Assembly (NCBI GenBank): GCA_902796045.1
Contig: CADBNQ010000161.1
Location: 1 to 7,504, forward strand
Direction of reading: 5' to 3'
Source of the DNA: an uncultured Lachnospiraceae bacterium
GTDB lineage: Bacteria; Bacillota; Clostridia; Lachnospirales; Lachnospiraceae
DNA: 7,504 bases
The translations under genes were made by a program, and so were the position numbers. Positions 1 through 6,487 of this stretch are shown one piece after another. Each line of letters starts with the position of its first letter. The stretch's first letter is position 1. Under the pieces are notes generated by a model, which had not been told where the DNA came from, did not search any database, and saw only the letters and a list, made by a program, of their open reading frames with translations.

Positions 1-1
1 G

Positions 2-601
2 GGGGCCCTCGGTTACACCATGCAGGTGCCTGAGGAAGAGCGTTATCTGATGAGCAAGGATCAGATCCTGAATGAACTGGTGACCCTCTATGGCGGCAGG
101 GCGGCAGAGGAAGTGGTCTTTTCCTCTGTGACCACAGGTGCTTCCAATGATATAGAGAGAGCCACCCAGCTTGCAAGGGCCATGGTAACACAGTATGGTA
201 TGTCCGAGGCGTTCGGCCTCATGGGTCTCGAGTCCATTGAGAGCCGCTACCTTGACGGACGCCCTGTGCTGAACTGCTCTGATGCTACAGGTGCCCTGAT
301 CGACAATGAGGTAAAGAATATCCTGAAAGGCGCCTATGACAGGGCTGTGGCCATCATTCGCGACAACCGCGAGGTCTTAGATGAGATCGCCGATTTCCTG
401 ATTGAGCAGGAAACGATCACCGGCAAGGAATTCATGGATATATTTAACCGTTACCAGGAGACAACGGTTGAGACACCAGATGAGACAACTGATGAGATAC
501 CGGTTGAGGCATCAGATGAGACAACTGATGAGATACCGGTTGAGGCATCAGATGAGACACCGGTTGAGGTGGCGGTCGAAGAGAAGGATTGTGATGTTTG
601 A
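2..601 (+). CDS. ftsH: ATP-dependent zinc metalloprotease FtsH, C-terminal part (5' truncated by window)
   Basis: Membrane-anchored AAA+ protease that degrades misfolded membrane proteins and regulatory proteins. Only the last 199 residues are visible. The frame is open to the window edge and reads GALGYTMQVPEEERYL at its start, so the Met at base 20 is internal and not the start. The visible part is the C-terminal half of the M41 peptidase domain. LYGGRAAEEVVF and TTGASNDIERATQLAR are family hallmarks, and the Asp of ASNDI (codon 149-151) matches the third zinc ligand of FtsH structures. The HEXXH zinc motif and the AAA and transmembrane parts lie upstream of the window. After the conserved helices (ending near FMDIFNRYQE) comes an acidic Thr/Glu/Pro-rich tail of about 45 residues, built partly from a perfect 12-residue repeat. 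The stop overlaps the uvrC start by 8 bases. Family assignment is firm; the function of the tail is unknown. Confidence 0.96.
   Translation, partial: GALGYTMQVPEEERYLMSKDQILNELVTLYGGRAAEEVVFSSVTTGASNDIERATQLARAMVTQYGMSEAFGLMGLESIESRYLDGRPVLNCSDATGALIDNEVKNILKGAYDRAVAIIRDNREVLDEIADFLIEQETITGKEFMDIFNRYQETTVETPDETTDEIPVEASDETTDEIPVEASDETPVEVAVEEKDCDV
479..550 (+). repeat. Two perfect 36-bp tandem repeats in the ftsH tail
   Basis: Bases 479-514 and 515-550 are identical 36-mers that begin gatgagacaactgatgagat. Shorter degenerate copies flank them (about 458-478 and 551-570, the latter lacking about 12 bases of the unit). Each unit adds exactly 12 residues (DETTDEIPVEAS) to the acidic FtsH tail. 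Because 36 is a multiple of 3, copy-number change would lengthen or shorten the tail without a frameshift and without disturbing the uvrC start downstream. Confidence 0.93.
584..588 (+). promoter_or_regulatory. Ribosome binding site of uvrC inside ftsH
   Basis: AAGGA sits 5 bases before the ATG at 594. It supports that start rather than the open stretch in the same frame further upstream, which only reads through the ftsH repeats. The site lies within the last codons of ftsH, suggesting translational coupling. Confidence 0.7.
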
Positions 602-2462
602 CATACAGGAGGAGCTGAAGAAGCTCCCTGCCCGGCCGGGTGTGTACCTGATGCACAACGACCGGGATGAGATCATCTATGTTGGAAAAGCCAGGGTCTT
701 AAAGAACAGGGTACGTTCCTATTTTCAAAAGGGGACGACGAAGAGTGCCAAGATTGAGCATATGGTCTCTCATATCGCATATTTTGAATATATCATTACG
801 GACTCAGAGATGGAGGCTCTTGTTCTGGAGTGTAATCTCATAAAGGAACACAGGCCCCATTACAATACCATGCTGAAGGATGACAAGAGTTATCCTTACA
901 TCAGGGTTACTGTTCAGGAGGAATATCCCAGGATTCTCTTCTGCAGAAATGTAAAAAGGGACAAATCCAGATATTTTGGCCCCTACACCAGTGCAGGTGC
1001 TGTAAAGGAGACCCTGGAGCTGATGCACAAGGCTTTCAGGATCCGGAACTGCAACCGTGTACTGCCCAGAGATACGGGGAAGGAACGGCCCTGTCTTTAC
1101 CATCATATGCATCAGTGTGATGCACCATGCCAGGGATGGATTTCCGGTCCGGAGTACAGAAAGCATATAGATGATGCCCTGGATTTTCTCAACGGGAACA
1201 ATAAAAGCATATTGGAAGACCTGGAGACAAAGATGCATGCCGCCGCCCGGGATATGGATTTTGAGAATGCAGCGGGATACCGGGATCTCATGGAGAGTGT
1301 GAAACGGATTGAGGAGAAGCAGAAGATCAACATGGGAGGCAATGACGACAGGGATCTGATTGCTTTAGCCCGGGAGAAGGATGAGGCGATTATAGCTGCC
1401 TTTTTTATCCGGAATGGCAAGCTTCTCGGCCGTGACCATTTTCACATGGCTGGAATCGGTGACAGCGGTGAAGACGAGATCATTATGGATTTTATCAAAC
1501 AGTTTTATGTCAGCAATCCCTTTATTCCCAGAGAGATTCTCACCCAGACGGAGGTGCCTGACAGGGAGATCCTTGAAAAATGGCTTTCGGACAAAAGGGG
1601 AGGAAAGGTTTCTTTTCTCGTACCCAGACGGGGCAGTAAGTACCGTATGATGCAGCTGGCTTATGAGAATGCCCTGAATGTCCTGTCCAAGGATGCAGAA
1701 AAGATCAGGAGAGAGGAACAGCGTACGATCGGGGCTGTACATGAGCTCGAGCAGCTTACGGGCATCAGGAATATCAACCGGATGGAAGCCTTTGACATAT
1801 CCAATACTAATGGCTACCAGAACGTGGCTTCCATGGTGGTCTTTGAGAAAGGGAAGGCCAAAAGGAGTGATTACAGAAAGTTCCGGATCCAATCTGTGAA
1901 CGGACCGGATGATTACAGATGTATGGAAGAAGCTCTGACCAGAAGATTTTCTCATGGCCTGCTGGAACAGGAGGAGCTGGTATCGAAGGGGGAAGACCTT
2001 TCCCTCGGGAGTTTTACCACATTTCCGGACATCCTCATGATGGATGGAGGAAAAGGCCAGGTGAACGTGGCCCTGAAGGTGCTTAAAAAGCTGGGCCTGT
2101 CGATCCCTGTCTGCGGCATGGTGAAGGATGATTATCACAGGACCAGAGGTTTGTATTACAATAATGAGATCATCCATTTTCCGAGGAATTCCGAGGCATT
2201 CCGCATGATCACAAGGCTGCAGGATGAAGCCCACCGTTTTGCTGTAGAGTATCATAAGAAGCTGAGGAGCAAGGGTCAGGTTCACTCTGTCCTGGATGAG
2301 ATCAAAGGGGTTGGCCCTGCCAGAAGAAAAGCCCTAATGAAGCATTTTAAAGACATCGGGATGATCAGGGAAGCTTCCTTGGAAGAACTGATCGAAGTTC
2401 CTGGAATCACTGACCGGGTTGCCGGAGAGATCTACTCTTTCTTTCATGAGGATAAAAACTGA
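594..2462 (+). CDS. uvrC: Excinuclease ABC subunit C (UvrC)
   Basis: Dual-incision nuclease of UvrABC nucleotide excision repair; it cuts DNA 3' and 5' of a lesion marked by UvrA/UvrB. The 622-residue product has the full domain order. The N-terminal GIY-YIG nuclease has GVY at residues 16-18, YVGKA at 29-33, R39, and E79 in LECNLIKE. Next is a four-Cys pattern (C153, C167, C175, C179) matching the cluster reported to bind [4Fe-4S] in E. coli UvrC. A UvrB-binding UVR motif covers about residues 205-245. The RNase H-like nuclease has D401 (FDISN), D484 (MDGGKGQ) and H547 (DEAHRFA). The C-terminus carries tandem helix-hairpin-helix motifs (IKGVGPARR and LIEVPGITDRVA). Length is normal for the family. 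The start at 594 gives the typical MFDIQEELKKLP opening. It overlaps ftsH by 8 bases and is followed 34 bases later by hprK, so it is probably co-transcribed. Confidence 0.98.
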   Translation: MFDIQEELKKLPARPGVYLMHNDRDEIIYVGKARVLKNRVRSYFQKGTTKSAKIEHMVSHIAYFEYIITDSEMEALVLECNLIKEHRPHYNTMLKDDKSYPYIRVTVQEEYPRILFCRNVKRDKSRYFGPYTSAGAVKETLELMHKAFRIRNCNRVLPRDTGKERPCLYHHMHQCDAPCQGWISGPEYRKHIDDALDFLNGNNKSILEDLETKMHAAARDMDFENAAGYRDLMESVKRIEEKQKINMGGNDDRDLIALAREKDEAIIAAFFIRNGKLLGRDHFHMAGIGDSGEDEIIMDFIKQFYVSNPFIPREILTQTEVPDREILEKWLSDKRGGKVSFLVPRRGSKYRMMQLAYENALNVLSKDAEKIRREEQRTIGAVHELEQLTGIRNINRMEAFDISNTNGYQNVASMVVFEKGKAKRSDYRKFRIQSVNGPDDYRCMEEALTRRFSHGLLEQEELVSKGEDLSLGSFTTFPDILMMDGGKGQVNVALKVLKKLGLSIPVCGMVKDDYHRTRGLYYNNEIIHFPRNSEAFRMITRLQDEAHRFAVEYHKKLRSKGQVHSVLDEIKGVGPARRKALMKHFKDIGMIREASLEELIEVPGITDRVAGEIYSFFHEDKN

Positions 2463-2496
2463 GATTCACCGGGAGGACCAGAAGGGAGAGGCACAT

Positions 2497-3429
2497 ATGT
2501 ACAAAGTGAAACTGACCAGTTTTGCCAGGAAAATGGAACTGAAGAATCTTCTGCCGGATATTGATGTCGAAGAGATCGATATCAATAAGTCCGGGCTGAA
2601 CCGGCTGGCACTCCAGCTCACCGGTTTTTTCGATCATTTTGATGATGACCGCATCCAGGTGATCGGAAAAGTAGAGTATGCCTACTGTGAACAGAAAGAT
2701 TCGGAACAGCTGCGGCCGGTCCTGAAAAGCATTTTTGACAGGAAGATTCCCTGCATTGTCTATTGCTGGGGACTTGAACCTCCTGAGCTGATGCTTGATC
2801 TTGCCGAAGAAAACGGGATACCGGTTTTCTCCACAGACATCAGGACTTCTGATTTCATTGCAGAGGCGGTTCGCTGGCTTAGTGAAGAACTGGCCCCCAG
2901 GATTTCCATTCACGGAGTGCTTGTGGATATCTATGGAGAGGGTGTCCTGATTATGGGCGAGAGCGGCATCGGTAAGAGTGAGGCTGCCCTTGAGCTGATC
3001 CGGAGAGGCCACCGCCTGGTGTCTGATGATGTGGTTGAGATCCGGAAGGTGAGCCATGACACCTTGATCGGTACATCTCCTGATATTACCAGACACTTTA
3101 TTGAACTGAGAGGGATCGGCATCGTTGATGTCAAAAGCCTGTTCGGAGTTGAGAGTGTCATGATCAACCAGACCATCAATATGGTCATCCGTCTGGAAGA
3201 CTGGAACAGGGAAGGAAACTATGACAGACTGGGTCTGGACGAGGAGTATATAGAGTTCCTTGGTACCAAGGTGGTATGCTTCTCCATTCCCATCCGTCCC
3301 GGCCGGAACCTGGCTGTCATCGCAGAATCTGCAGCCATCAACTTCCGTGCCAAAAAAATGGGTTATAATGCTGCTAAGGAATTGTACAACAGGGTAACGA
3401 GCAATCTGAAAACCAAAGAGGATCAGTAG
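2497..3429 (+). CDS. hprK: HPr kinase/phosphorylase (HprK/P)
   Basis: Bifunctional cytoplasmic enzyme that phosphorylates Ser46 of HPr and Crh, and reverses the reaction by phosphorolysis. It drives CcpA-dependent carbon catabolite control in Bacillota. The 310-residue length is the usual one. The N-terminal domain (about 1-130) is followed by the kinase domain, with H139 (SIHGVLVD), a P-loop GESGIGKS at 154-161, the SDD pair around D177/D178, the family signature ELRGIGIVDV starting at E203, and the C-terminal IPIRPGRNLAVI segment. All recognisable catalytic residues are present. The ATG at 2497 is preceded by AAGGGAG (2482-2488) at 8 bases and gives the typical MYKVKLTSF opening; a longer frame reading back into uvrC lacks support. 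A glucokinase gene follows after 37 bases, and an HPr-like candidate substrate is encoded at 6488. Confidence 0.97.
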   Translation: MYKVKLTSFARKMELKNLLPDIDVEEIDINKSGLNRLALQLTGFFDHFDDDRIQVIGKVEYAYCEQKDSEQLRPVLKSIFDRKIPCIVYCWGLEPPELMLDLAEENGIPVFSTDIRTSDFIAEAVRWLSEELAPRISIHGVLVDIYGEGVLIMGESGIGKSEAALELIRRGHRLVSDDVVEIRKVSHDTLIGTSPDITRHFIELRGIGIVDVKSLFGVESVMINQTINMVIRLEDWNREGNYDRLGLDEEYIEFLGTKVVCFSIPIRPGRNLAVIAESAAINFRAKKMGYNAAKELYNRVTSNLKTKEDQ

Positions 3430-3431
3430 TT

Positions 3432-3443
3432 ATCTGATCAGAT
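3432..3443 (+). repeat. 12-bp perfect palindrome between hprK and the glucokinase gene
   Basis: ATCTGATCAGAT is identical to its reverse complement. It lies 2 bases after the hprK stop and about 10 bases before the glucokinase Shine-Dalgarno. It could be an operator or part of a small hairpin (GATCAG at 3421-3426 can also pair with CTGATC at 3434-3439). It may equally be chance. Confidence 0.3.
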
Positions 3444-3453
3444 CACAGATTAT

Positions 3454-3459
3454 GGGGAG
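3454..3459 (+). promoter_or_regulatory. Ribosome binding site choosing the glucokinase start
   Basis: GGGGAG lies 7 bases before the ATG at 3467. It overlaps the alternative in-frame ATG at 3452, which has no such site, so 3467 is preferred. Confidence 0.7.
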
Positions 3460-3466
3460 AGTGATT

Positions 3467-4405
3467 ATGAACGAATATGTAATAGGAGCAGATATTGGCG
3501 GTACAACTGTAAAACTCGGATTCTTTACCAGCCAGGGTGAGATTGTCGATAAATGGGAGATTCCCACGGATTGTTCCCCGAAGGCTGATATCCTGAAAGA
3601 TATCGCAGAGTCCTGCAAGAAGAAGATGGAGGCTTCCGGTCTTTCTGTAAAGGCCTTTGCCGGCATAGGAATCGGTGTGCCAGGGCCTGTAAAGGATGAT
3701 GGTTCAGTGCAAAGGTGTGTGAACCTGGGCTGGGAAGAGAAGCATGTGAAGAAGGAGATGGAAGACCTTCTGGGACTGCCTGCCGTGGTGGAAAATGATG
3801 CCAATATGGCCGCTCTCGGCGAAGTATGGAAGGGCAGTGCCAGCGGATGCCGGGACGCTGTGATGGTTACTCTGGGCACCGGTGTCGGGGGAGGAATCAT
3901 TGTCGGCGGGGAAATAGTATCCGGATCCCATGGCTTTGGTGGAGAGATCGGCCATATGACTCTGAACATCCATGAAACTTCAAGGTGCAACTGCGGAAAA
4001 GCCGGATGCGTCGAGCAGTACTGTTCTGCCACCGGGATTGTCAGGGAGACCAGGAAAACCCTGGAGAAGACAGATGCATGGTCATCTCTTCGGGAATACA
4101 AACCGTCAGAGATCACATCATGGCATATATTTGAGGCCGCCAAAGCGGGAGATACCTTTGCAAAAACACAGGTAGATGTTTTCTGCAGAAGGCTGGCCAG
4201 GGCGCTGTCTTTTATCTCTGCCGTGATAGATCCGGAGGTCTTTGTGATCGGCGGGGGTGTGTCAAAAGCCGGAGAGATCATCACCGAGAATGTGTCCAGA
4301 CACTTTAAGGAGTTCGCTTTTGGCGGACAGAAAGAGACCAGGTTTGTGCTGGCTTCCCTTGGTAATGATGCAGGCATCTATGGCTGTGCCAGATCTGTTC
4401 TGTGA
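3467..4405 (+). CDS. glcK: ROK-family glucokinase
   Basis: ATP-dependent sugar kinase, most likely converting glucose to glucose-6-phosphate in the cytoplasm. The 312-residue protein opens with the phosphate-binding motif GADIGGTTVKLG (7-18). It continues with GIGVPGPV, the catalytic-Asp motif ENDANMAALGE (D111), TLGTGVGGGI, and the ROK zinc site: H163 in EIGHM, then C174, C176 and C181 in CNCGKAGC. VEQYCSATGI directly after this site is typical of the glucokinase branch of ROK proteins, and DPEVFVIGGGVS is the C-terminal adenosine-side motif. There is no N-terminal DNA-binding domain, so it is a kinase and not a NagC/Mlc-type repressor. It follows hprK closely and ends at a terminator, suggesting a carbon-metabolism pair at the end of the first transcription unit. 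Other hexoses (mannose, N-acetyl sugars) cannot be excluded from sequence. Confidence 0.92.
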   Translation: MNEYVIGADIGGTTVKLGFFTSQGEIVDKWEIPTDCSPKADILKDIAESCKKKMEASGLSVKAFAGIGIGVPGPVKDDGSVQRCVNLGWEEKHVKKEMEDLLGLPAVVENDANMAALGEVWKGSASGCRDAVMVTLGTGVGGGIIVGGEIVSGSHGFGGEIGHMTLNIHETSRCNCGKAGCVEQYCSATGIVRETRKTLEKTDAWSSLREYKPSEITSWHIFEAAKAGDTFAKTQVDVFCRRLARALSFISAVIDPEVFVIGGGVSKAGEIITENVSRHFKEFAFGGQKETRFVLASLGNDAGIYGCARSVL

Positions 4406-4425
4406 TAAGATTTATGCGAATTCCC

Positions 4426-4456
4426 TAAAAGGAGGTATTAAGCCTCCTTTTATTTT
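4426..4456 (+). terminator. Rho-independent terminator after the glucokinase gene
   Basis: A 10-bp perfect stem, TAAAAGGAGG (4426-4435) with CCTCCTTTTA (4443-4452), has a 7-base loop and is followed by TTTT and further T-rich sequence. It starts 20 bases after the stop and separates the hprK-glucokinase unit from murB. Confidence 0.85.
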
Positions 4457-4471
4457 GGCTTATTTTATCTC

Positions 4472-4500
4472 TTGTGCTTGCAGATAATTTAGAGTATTAT
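4472..4500 (+). promoter_or_regulatory. Candidate sigma-A promoter for murB-whiA-HPr-like unit
   Basis: A -35-like TTGTGC (4472-4477) and a -10 TATTAT (4495-4500, five of six consensus bases) are spaced by 17 bases. They lie after a terminator and about 40 bases before the murB start. Transcription would begin near 4507. The -35 match is weak, so the call rests mainly on the -10, the spacing and the context. Confidence 0.5.
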
Positions 4501-4541
4501 ATGCAAGGAATTGTGTTTTATTCTACATCACAGGTGTCAGC

Positions 4542-5450
4542 ATGAATATTGATTTTGTACATAAGTTGAAAGAGCATATCACTGAGGGAGTAGTACTGGA
4601 ACATGAACCTATGGGCAGACATACCACTTTTCAGGTGGGAGGTCCGGCAGATCTTTTTGTTGAGCCGGGCAGCCGTGAGGAGTTACGATATGTGGTAGAG
4701 GAGGCCCGCCAGGCTCAGGTTCCATTTTTTGTGGTTGGCAACGGAAGCAATCTGCTGGTGTCGGATGACGGCTTCAGAGGCATGATTCTCCATATAGGCA
4801 AGAAGCTCTCCCATATTTCATCCAGGGGCACGGTGATCGAAGCAGATGCCGGCGTCTCCCTGTCAAGGATTGCCAGGGAAGCTTTTGACAAAAGTCTTAC
4901 AGGGATGGAATTCGCAGCAGGGATTCCCGGGTCTCTGGGCGGTGCCGTTGTCATGAACGCAGGCGCATATGGCAGTGAGATGAAAGATGTCCTGACAGAA
5001 GTCGATGTCCTGACCGGACAGGGACGTTTCATGACGATCAGTGCCAAAGACCTGGACTTATCATACCGGCACAGCTGCGTGGAGGAGAAGGGTTATATTG
5101 TTCTTGGCGCCAGGATGTGTCTTTGCCGGGGAGACCAGCATCTCATCAGGGACCGGATGAACGAGCTTGCCCTGGCCAGACGGCAGAAGCAGCCTCTTGC
5201 CTATCCCAGTGCCGGTTCCACCTTTAAACGGCCGGAGGGCCATTTCGCCGGCAGGCTGATACAGGATGCCGGTCTGAAAGGATATACCGTTGGCGGTGCC
5301 CAGGTGTCGGAAAAACACAGCGGGTTTGTGATCAACCGGGGAGGAGCGGAAGCTGATGAGATCGCCTTCCTGATCAGACAGGTTCAGAAAAAAGTCTATA
5401 GGCAGTCCGGAGTTAAACTGGAGCCGGAAGTGCGGTTTATTGGTTTTTAA
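4542..5450 (+). CDS. murB: UDP-N-acetylmuramate dehydrogenase (MurB)
   Basis: FAD- and NADPH-dependent enzyme of the cytoplasmic peptidoglycan pathway. It reduces UDP-GlcNAc-enolpyruvate to UDP-MurNAc. The 302-residue length fits the short type II class usual in Gram-positives. The FAD-binding PCMH-type fold shows VVGNGSNLLVSDDGF and the flavin-contacting AGIPGSLGGAVVMNAGAYG. The C-terminal substrate domain has R176 in SYRHS, the proton-donor Ser S226 in PSAGSTFKRP, GLKGYTVGGAQVSEKHSGF, and a terminal LEPEVRFIG holding the conserved Glu. All expected motifs are present. The ATG at 4542 has a modest AGGTG ribosome site (4532-4536) at 5 bases. It is the first gene after the terminator and the candidate promoter, and whiA begins 18 bases after its stop, so murB and whiA should share a transcript. 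Confidence 0.97.
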   Translation: MNIDFVHKLKEHITEGVVLEHEPMGRHTTFQVGGPADLFVEPGSREELRYVVEEARQAQVPFFVVGNGSNLLVSDDGFRGMILHIGKKLSHISSRGTVIEADAGVSLSRIAREAFDKSLTGMEFAAGIPGSLGGAVVMNAGAYGSEMKDVLTEVDVLTGQGRFMTISAKDLDLSYRHSCVEEKGYIVLGARMCLCRGDQHLIRDRMNELALARRQKQPLAYPSAGSTFKRPEGHFAGRLIQDAGLKGYTVGGAQVSEKHSGFVINRGGAEADEIAFLIRQVQKKVYRQSGVKLEPEVRFIGF

Positions 5451-5455
5451 AAGAC

Positions 5456-5460
5456 AGGAG
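5456..5460 (+). promoter_or_regulatory. Ribosome binding site choosing the whiA start
   Basis: AGGAG is 8 bases before the ATG at 5469 but only 2 bases before the in-frame ATG at 5463. The spacing therefore favours 5469, which also gives the family-typical MSYSSEVKEEL opening. Confidence 0.75.
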
Positions 5461-5468
5461 AGATGTCT

Positions 5469-6422
5469 ATGTCGTATTCTTCTGAGGTGAAAGAAGAACT
5501 GTCCCGCCTGCCCTGTCCTGACTACCACTGTGTGATTGCCGAACTGGCAGCGATCATCAGCCTGGGGGGCAATATCACAGGGACTGCCGGAGGATATCAT
5601 CTGGATCTTCATACTGAGAATGCTGCGGCGGCCAGAAGGTTTTATACTCTGATACGGACAGCCTTCAATCTGCAGCCTGGGGTATCATCGAGACGACATA
5701 ACTATTTAAAAAAAAGCAGGACATTCAGCATCACCCTGGACAGGCCTTCAGAGGTGCTGACAGTACTGCGGTCGGTGGGCCTGATCAATAACCTGGGCCA
5801 GATCGATGAATATCACAGCAGGACATATAATCCGCTTCTCCAGAGAACATGCTGCAGGAGAGCGTTCTTAAGAGGCGCGTTTCTGGCATCAGGGTCTGTG
5901 ACTGACCCGGAGAAGACCTACCATTTTGAGATTACATGTACTGATGAGGACAGAGCTGACCAGGTCAGAGAGCTCTTTCAGTATTTTGGACTGGAAGCGA
6001 AAATCGTCCTGCGAAAGAGATATTATGTCGTCTATCTCAAAGAAGGAACCATGATATCTGATGCACTTAATATCATCGGAGCCCATGTTTCCATGATGAA
6101 GTTTGAGAACATCCGCATCGTTAAGGATGTACGGAATTCTGTGAACAGACGCGTCAACTGTGAAACTGCCAACATCAACAAGACGGTTTCTGCAGCACGC
6201 AAACAGATAGAAGACATTGAATATATCAAAAACACAGTCGGACTGCGCAGACTGCCGGAGCCCCTCAGAGAGGTGGCCGGTGCCCGCCTTGAGGAACCGG
6301 AAGCTTCCCTGAAGGAGCTTGGCCAGATGCTGGATCCGCCTGTGGGGAAATCAGGTGTCAACCATCGTCTGAGAAAGCTGTCCGGTCTCGCCCGGCAGCT
6401 CAGAGAACAGGGCCGCTTATGA
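5469..6422 (+). CDS. whiA: DNA-binding regulator WhiA
   Basis: Conserved Gram-positive protein. In Streptomyces it controls sporulation genes with WhiB; in Bacillus it affects cell division and chromosome segregation. The 317-residue protein has the typical N-terminus SSEVKEELSRLP. Two LAGLIDADG-type helices follow: IAELAAIISLGGNI near residues 20-40 and RRAFLRGAFLASGSV from about 131. They come from a homing-endonuclease fold that has lost nuclease function in this family. Then come the conserved RRVNCETANINKTVSAA linker and a C-terminal helix-turn-helix (about 278-310, SLKELGQMLDPPVGKSGVNH). It lies between murB and the small HPr-like gene. In many Bacillota whiA follows rapZ and/or yvcK; neither is present here. 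No autoregulatory site was identified. Confidence 0.96.
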   Translation: MSYSSEVKEELSRLPCPDYHCVIAELAAIISLGGNITGTAGGYHLDLHTENAAAARRFYTLIRTAFNLQPGVSSRRHNYLKKSRTFSITLDRPSEVLTVLRSVGLINNLGQIDEYHSRTYNPLLQRTCCRRAFLRGAFLASGSVTDPEKTYHFEITCTDEDRADQVRELFQYFGLEAKIVLRKRYYVVYLKEGTMISDALNIIGAHVSMMKFENIRIVKDVRNSVNRRVNCETANINKTVSAARKQIEDIEYIKNTVGLRRLPEPLREVAGARLEEPEASLKELGQMLDPPVGKSGVNHRLRKLSGLARQLREQGRL

Positions 6423-6440
6423 TGGCCGTGAGAAGAGAAT

Positions 6441-6477
6441 CCATTTAGTATATTATTATTTAAATATTTTTTATATT
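6441..6477 (+). other. AT-rich leader between whiA and the HPr-like gene
   Basis: The 65-base gap after whiA contains an almost pure A/T block (about 6444-6477, tattattatttaaatatttt) in an otherwise balanced-composition region. It may give an unstructured, well-translated leader, or hide a promoter. I could not place a convincing -35/-10 pair with normal spacing, so no promoter is called. Confidence 0.35.
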
Positions 6478-6482
6478 GGAGG
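6478..6482 (+). promoter_or_regulatory. Strong ribosome binding site of the HPr-like gene
   Basis: GGAGG lies 5 bases before the ATG at 6488. This rules out the upstream in-frame TTG at 6476, which precedes the site, and it makes the conserved Ser fall at residue 46 as in canonical HPr. Confidence 0.85.
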
Positions 6483-6487
6483 TAGAT

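Noticed and set aside
402..593. In-frame N-terminal extension of uvrC
   Set aside because: It translates the ftsH repeat region out of frame as an Arg/Gln-rich run. UvrC proteins start at the MFDIQEEL motif, and a ribosome site is placed for 594.
444..656. Small - strand frame across the ftsH repeats
   Set aside because: It is open only because the stop-free 36-bp unit repeats; its product is a low-complexity Pro/Gln/His run with no ribosome site.
1365..2285. Long - strand open frame inside uvrC
   Set aside because: Fully antisense to a conserved enzyme with all motifs intact on the + strand, and with no recognisable domain of its own.
2931..3188. Short - strand frame inside hprK
   Set aside because: Antisense to the P-loop and signature region of HprK; no ribosome site or recognisable domain.
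3452..3466. Earlier ATG for the glucokinase gene
   Set aside because: It overlaps the GGGGAG ribosome site that serves the ATG at 3467, and it has no ribosome site of its own.
3430..4377. Long - strand open frame opposite the glucokinase gene
   Set aside because: Antisense shadow: Ser/Pro/Thr-rich product without motifs, while the + strand encodes a complete ROK kinase.
4431..4435. GGAGG as a ribosome binding site for a small gene before murB
   Set aside because: It is one arm of a perfect terminator stem and is not followed by a start codon at suitable spacing.
4512..4532. TGTG...CACA arrangement upstream of murB as a CRP/FNR-like operator
   Set aside because: The half-sites are only 4 bases each, the spacing does not fit the known CRP-family consensus, and the inner bases are not symmetric.
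5463..5468. Earlier ATG for whiA
   Set aside because: Only 2 bases after AGGAG, too close for initiation; the ATG at 5469 has 8-base spacing and a typical family N-terminus.
6476..6487. TTG start for the HPr-like gene
   Set aside because: It lies before and across the GGAGG site, and it would shift the conserved Ser away from position 46.
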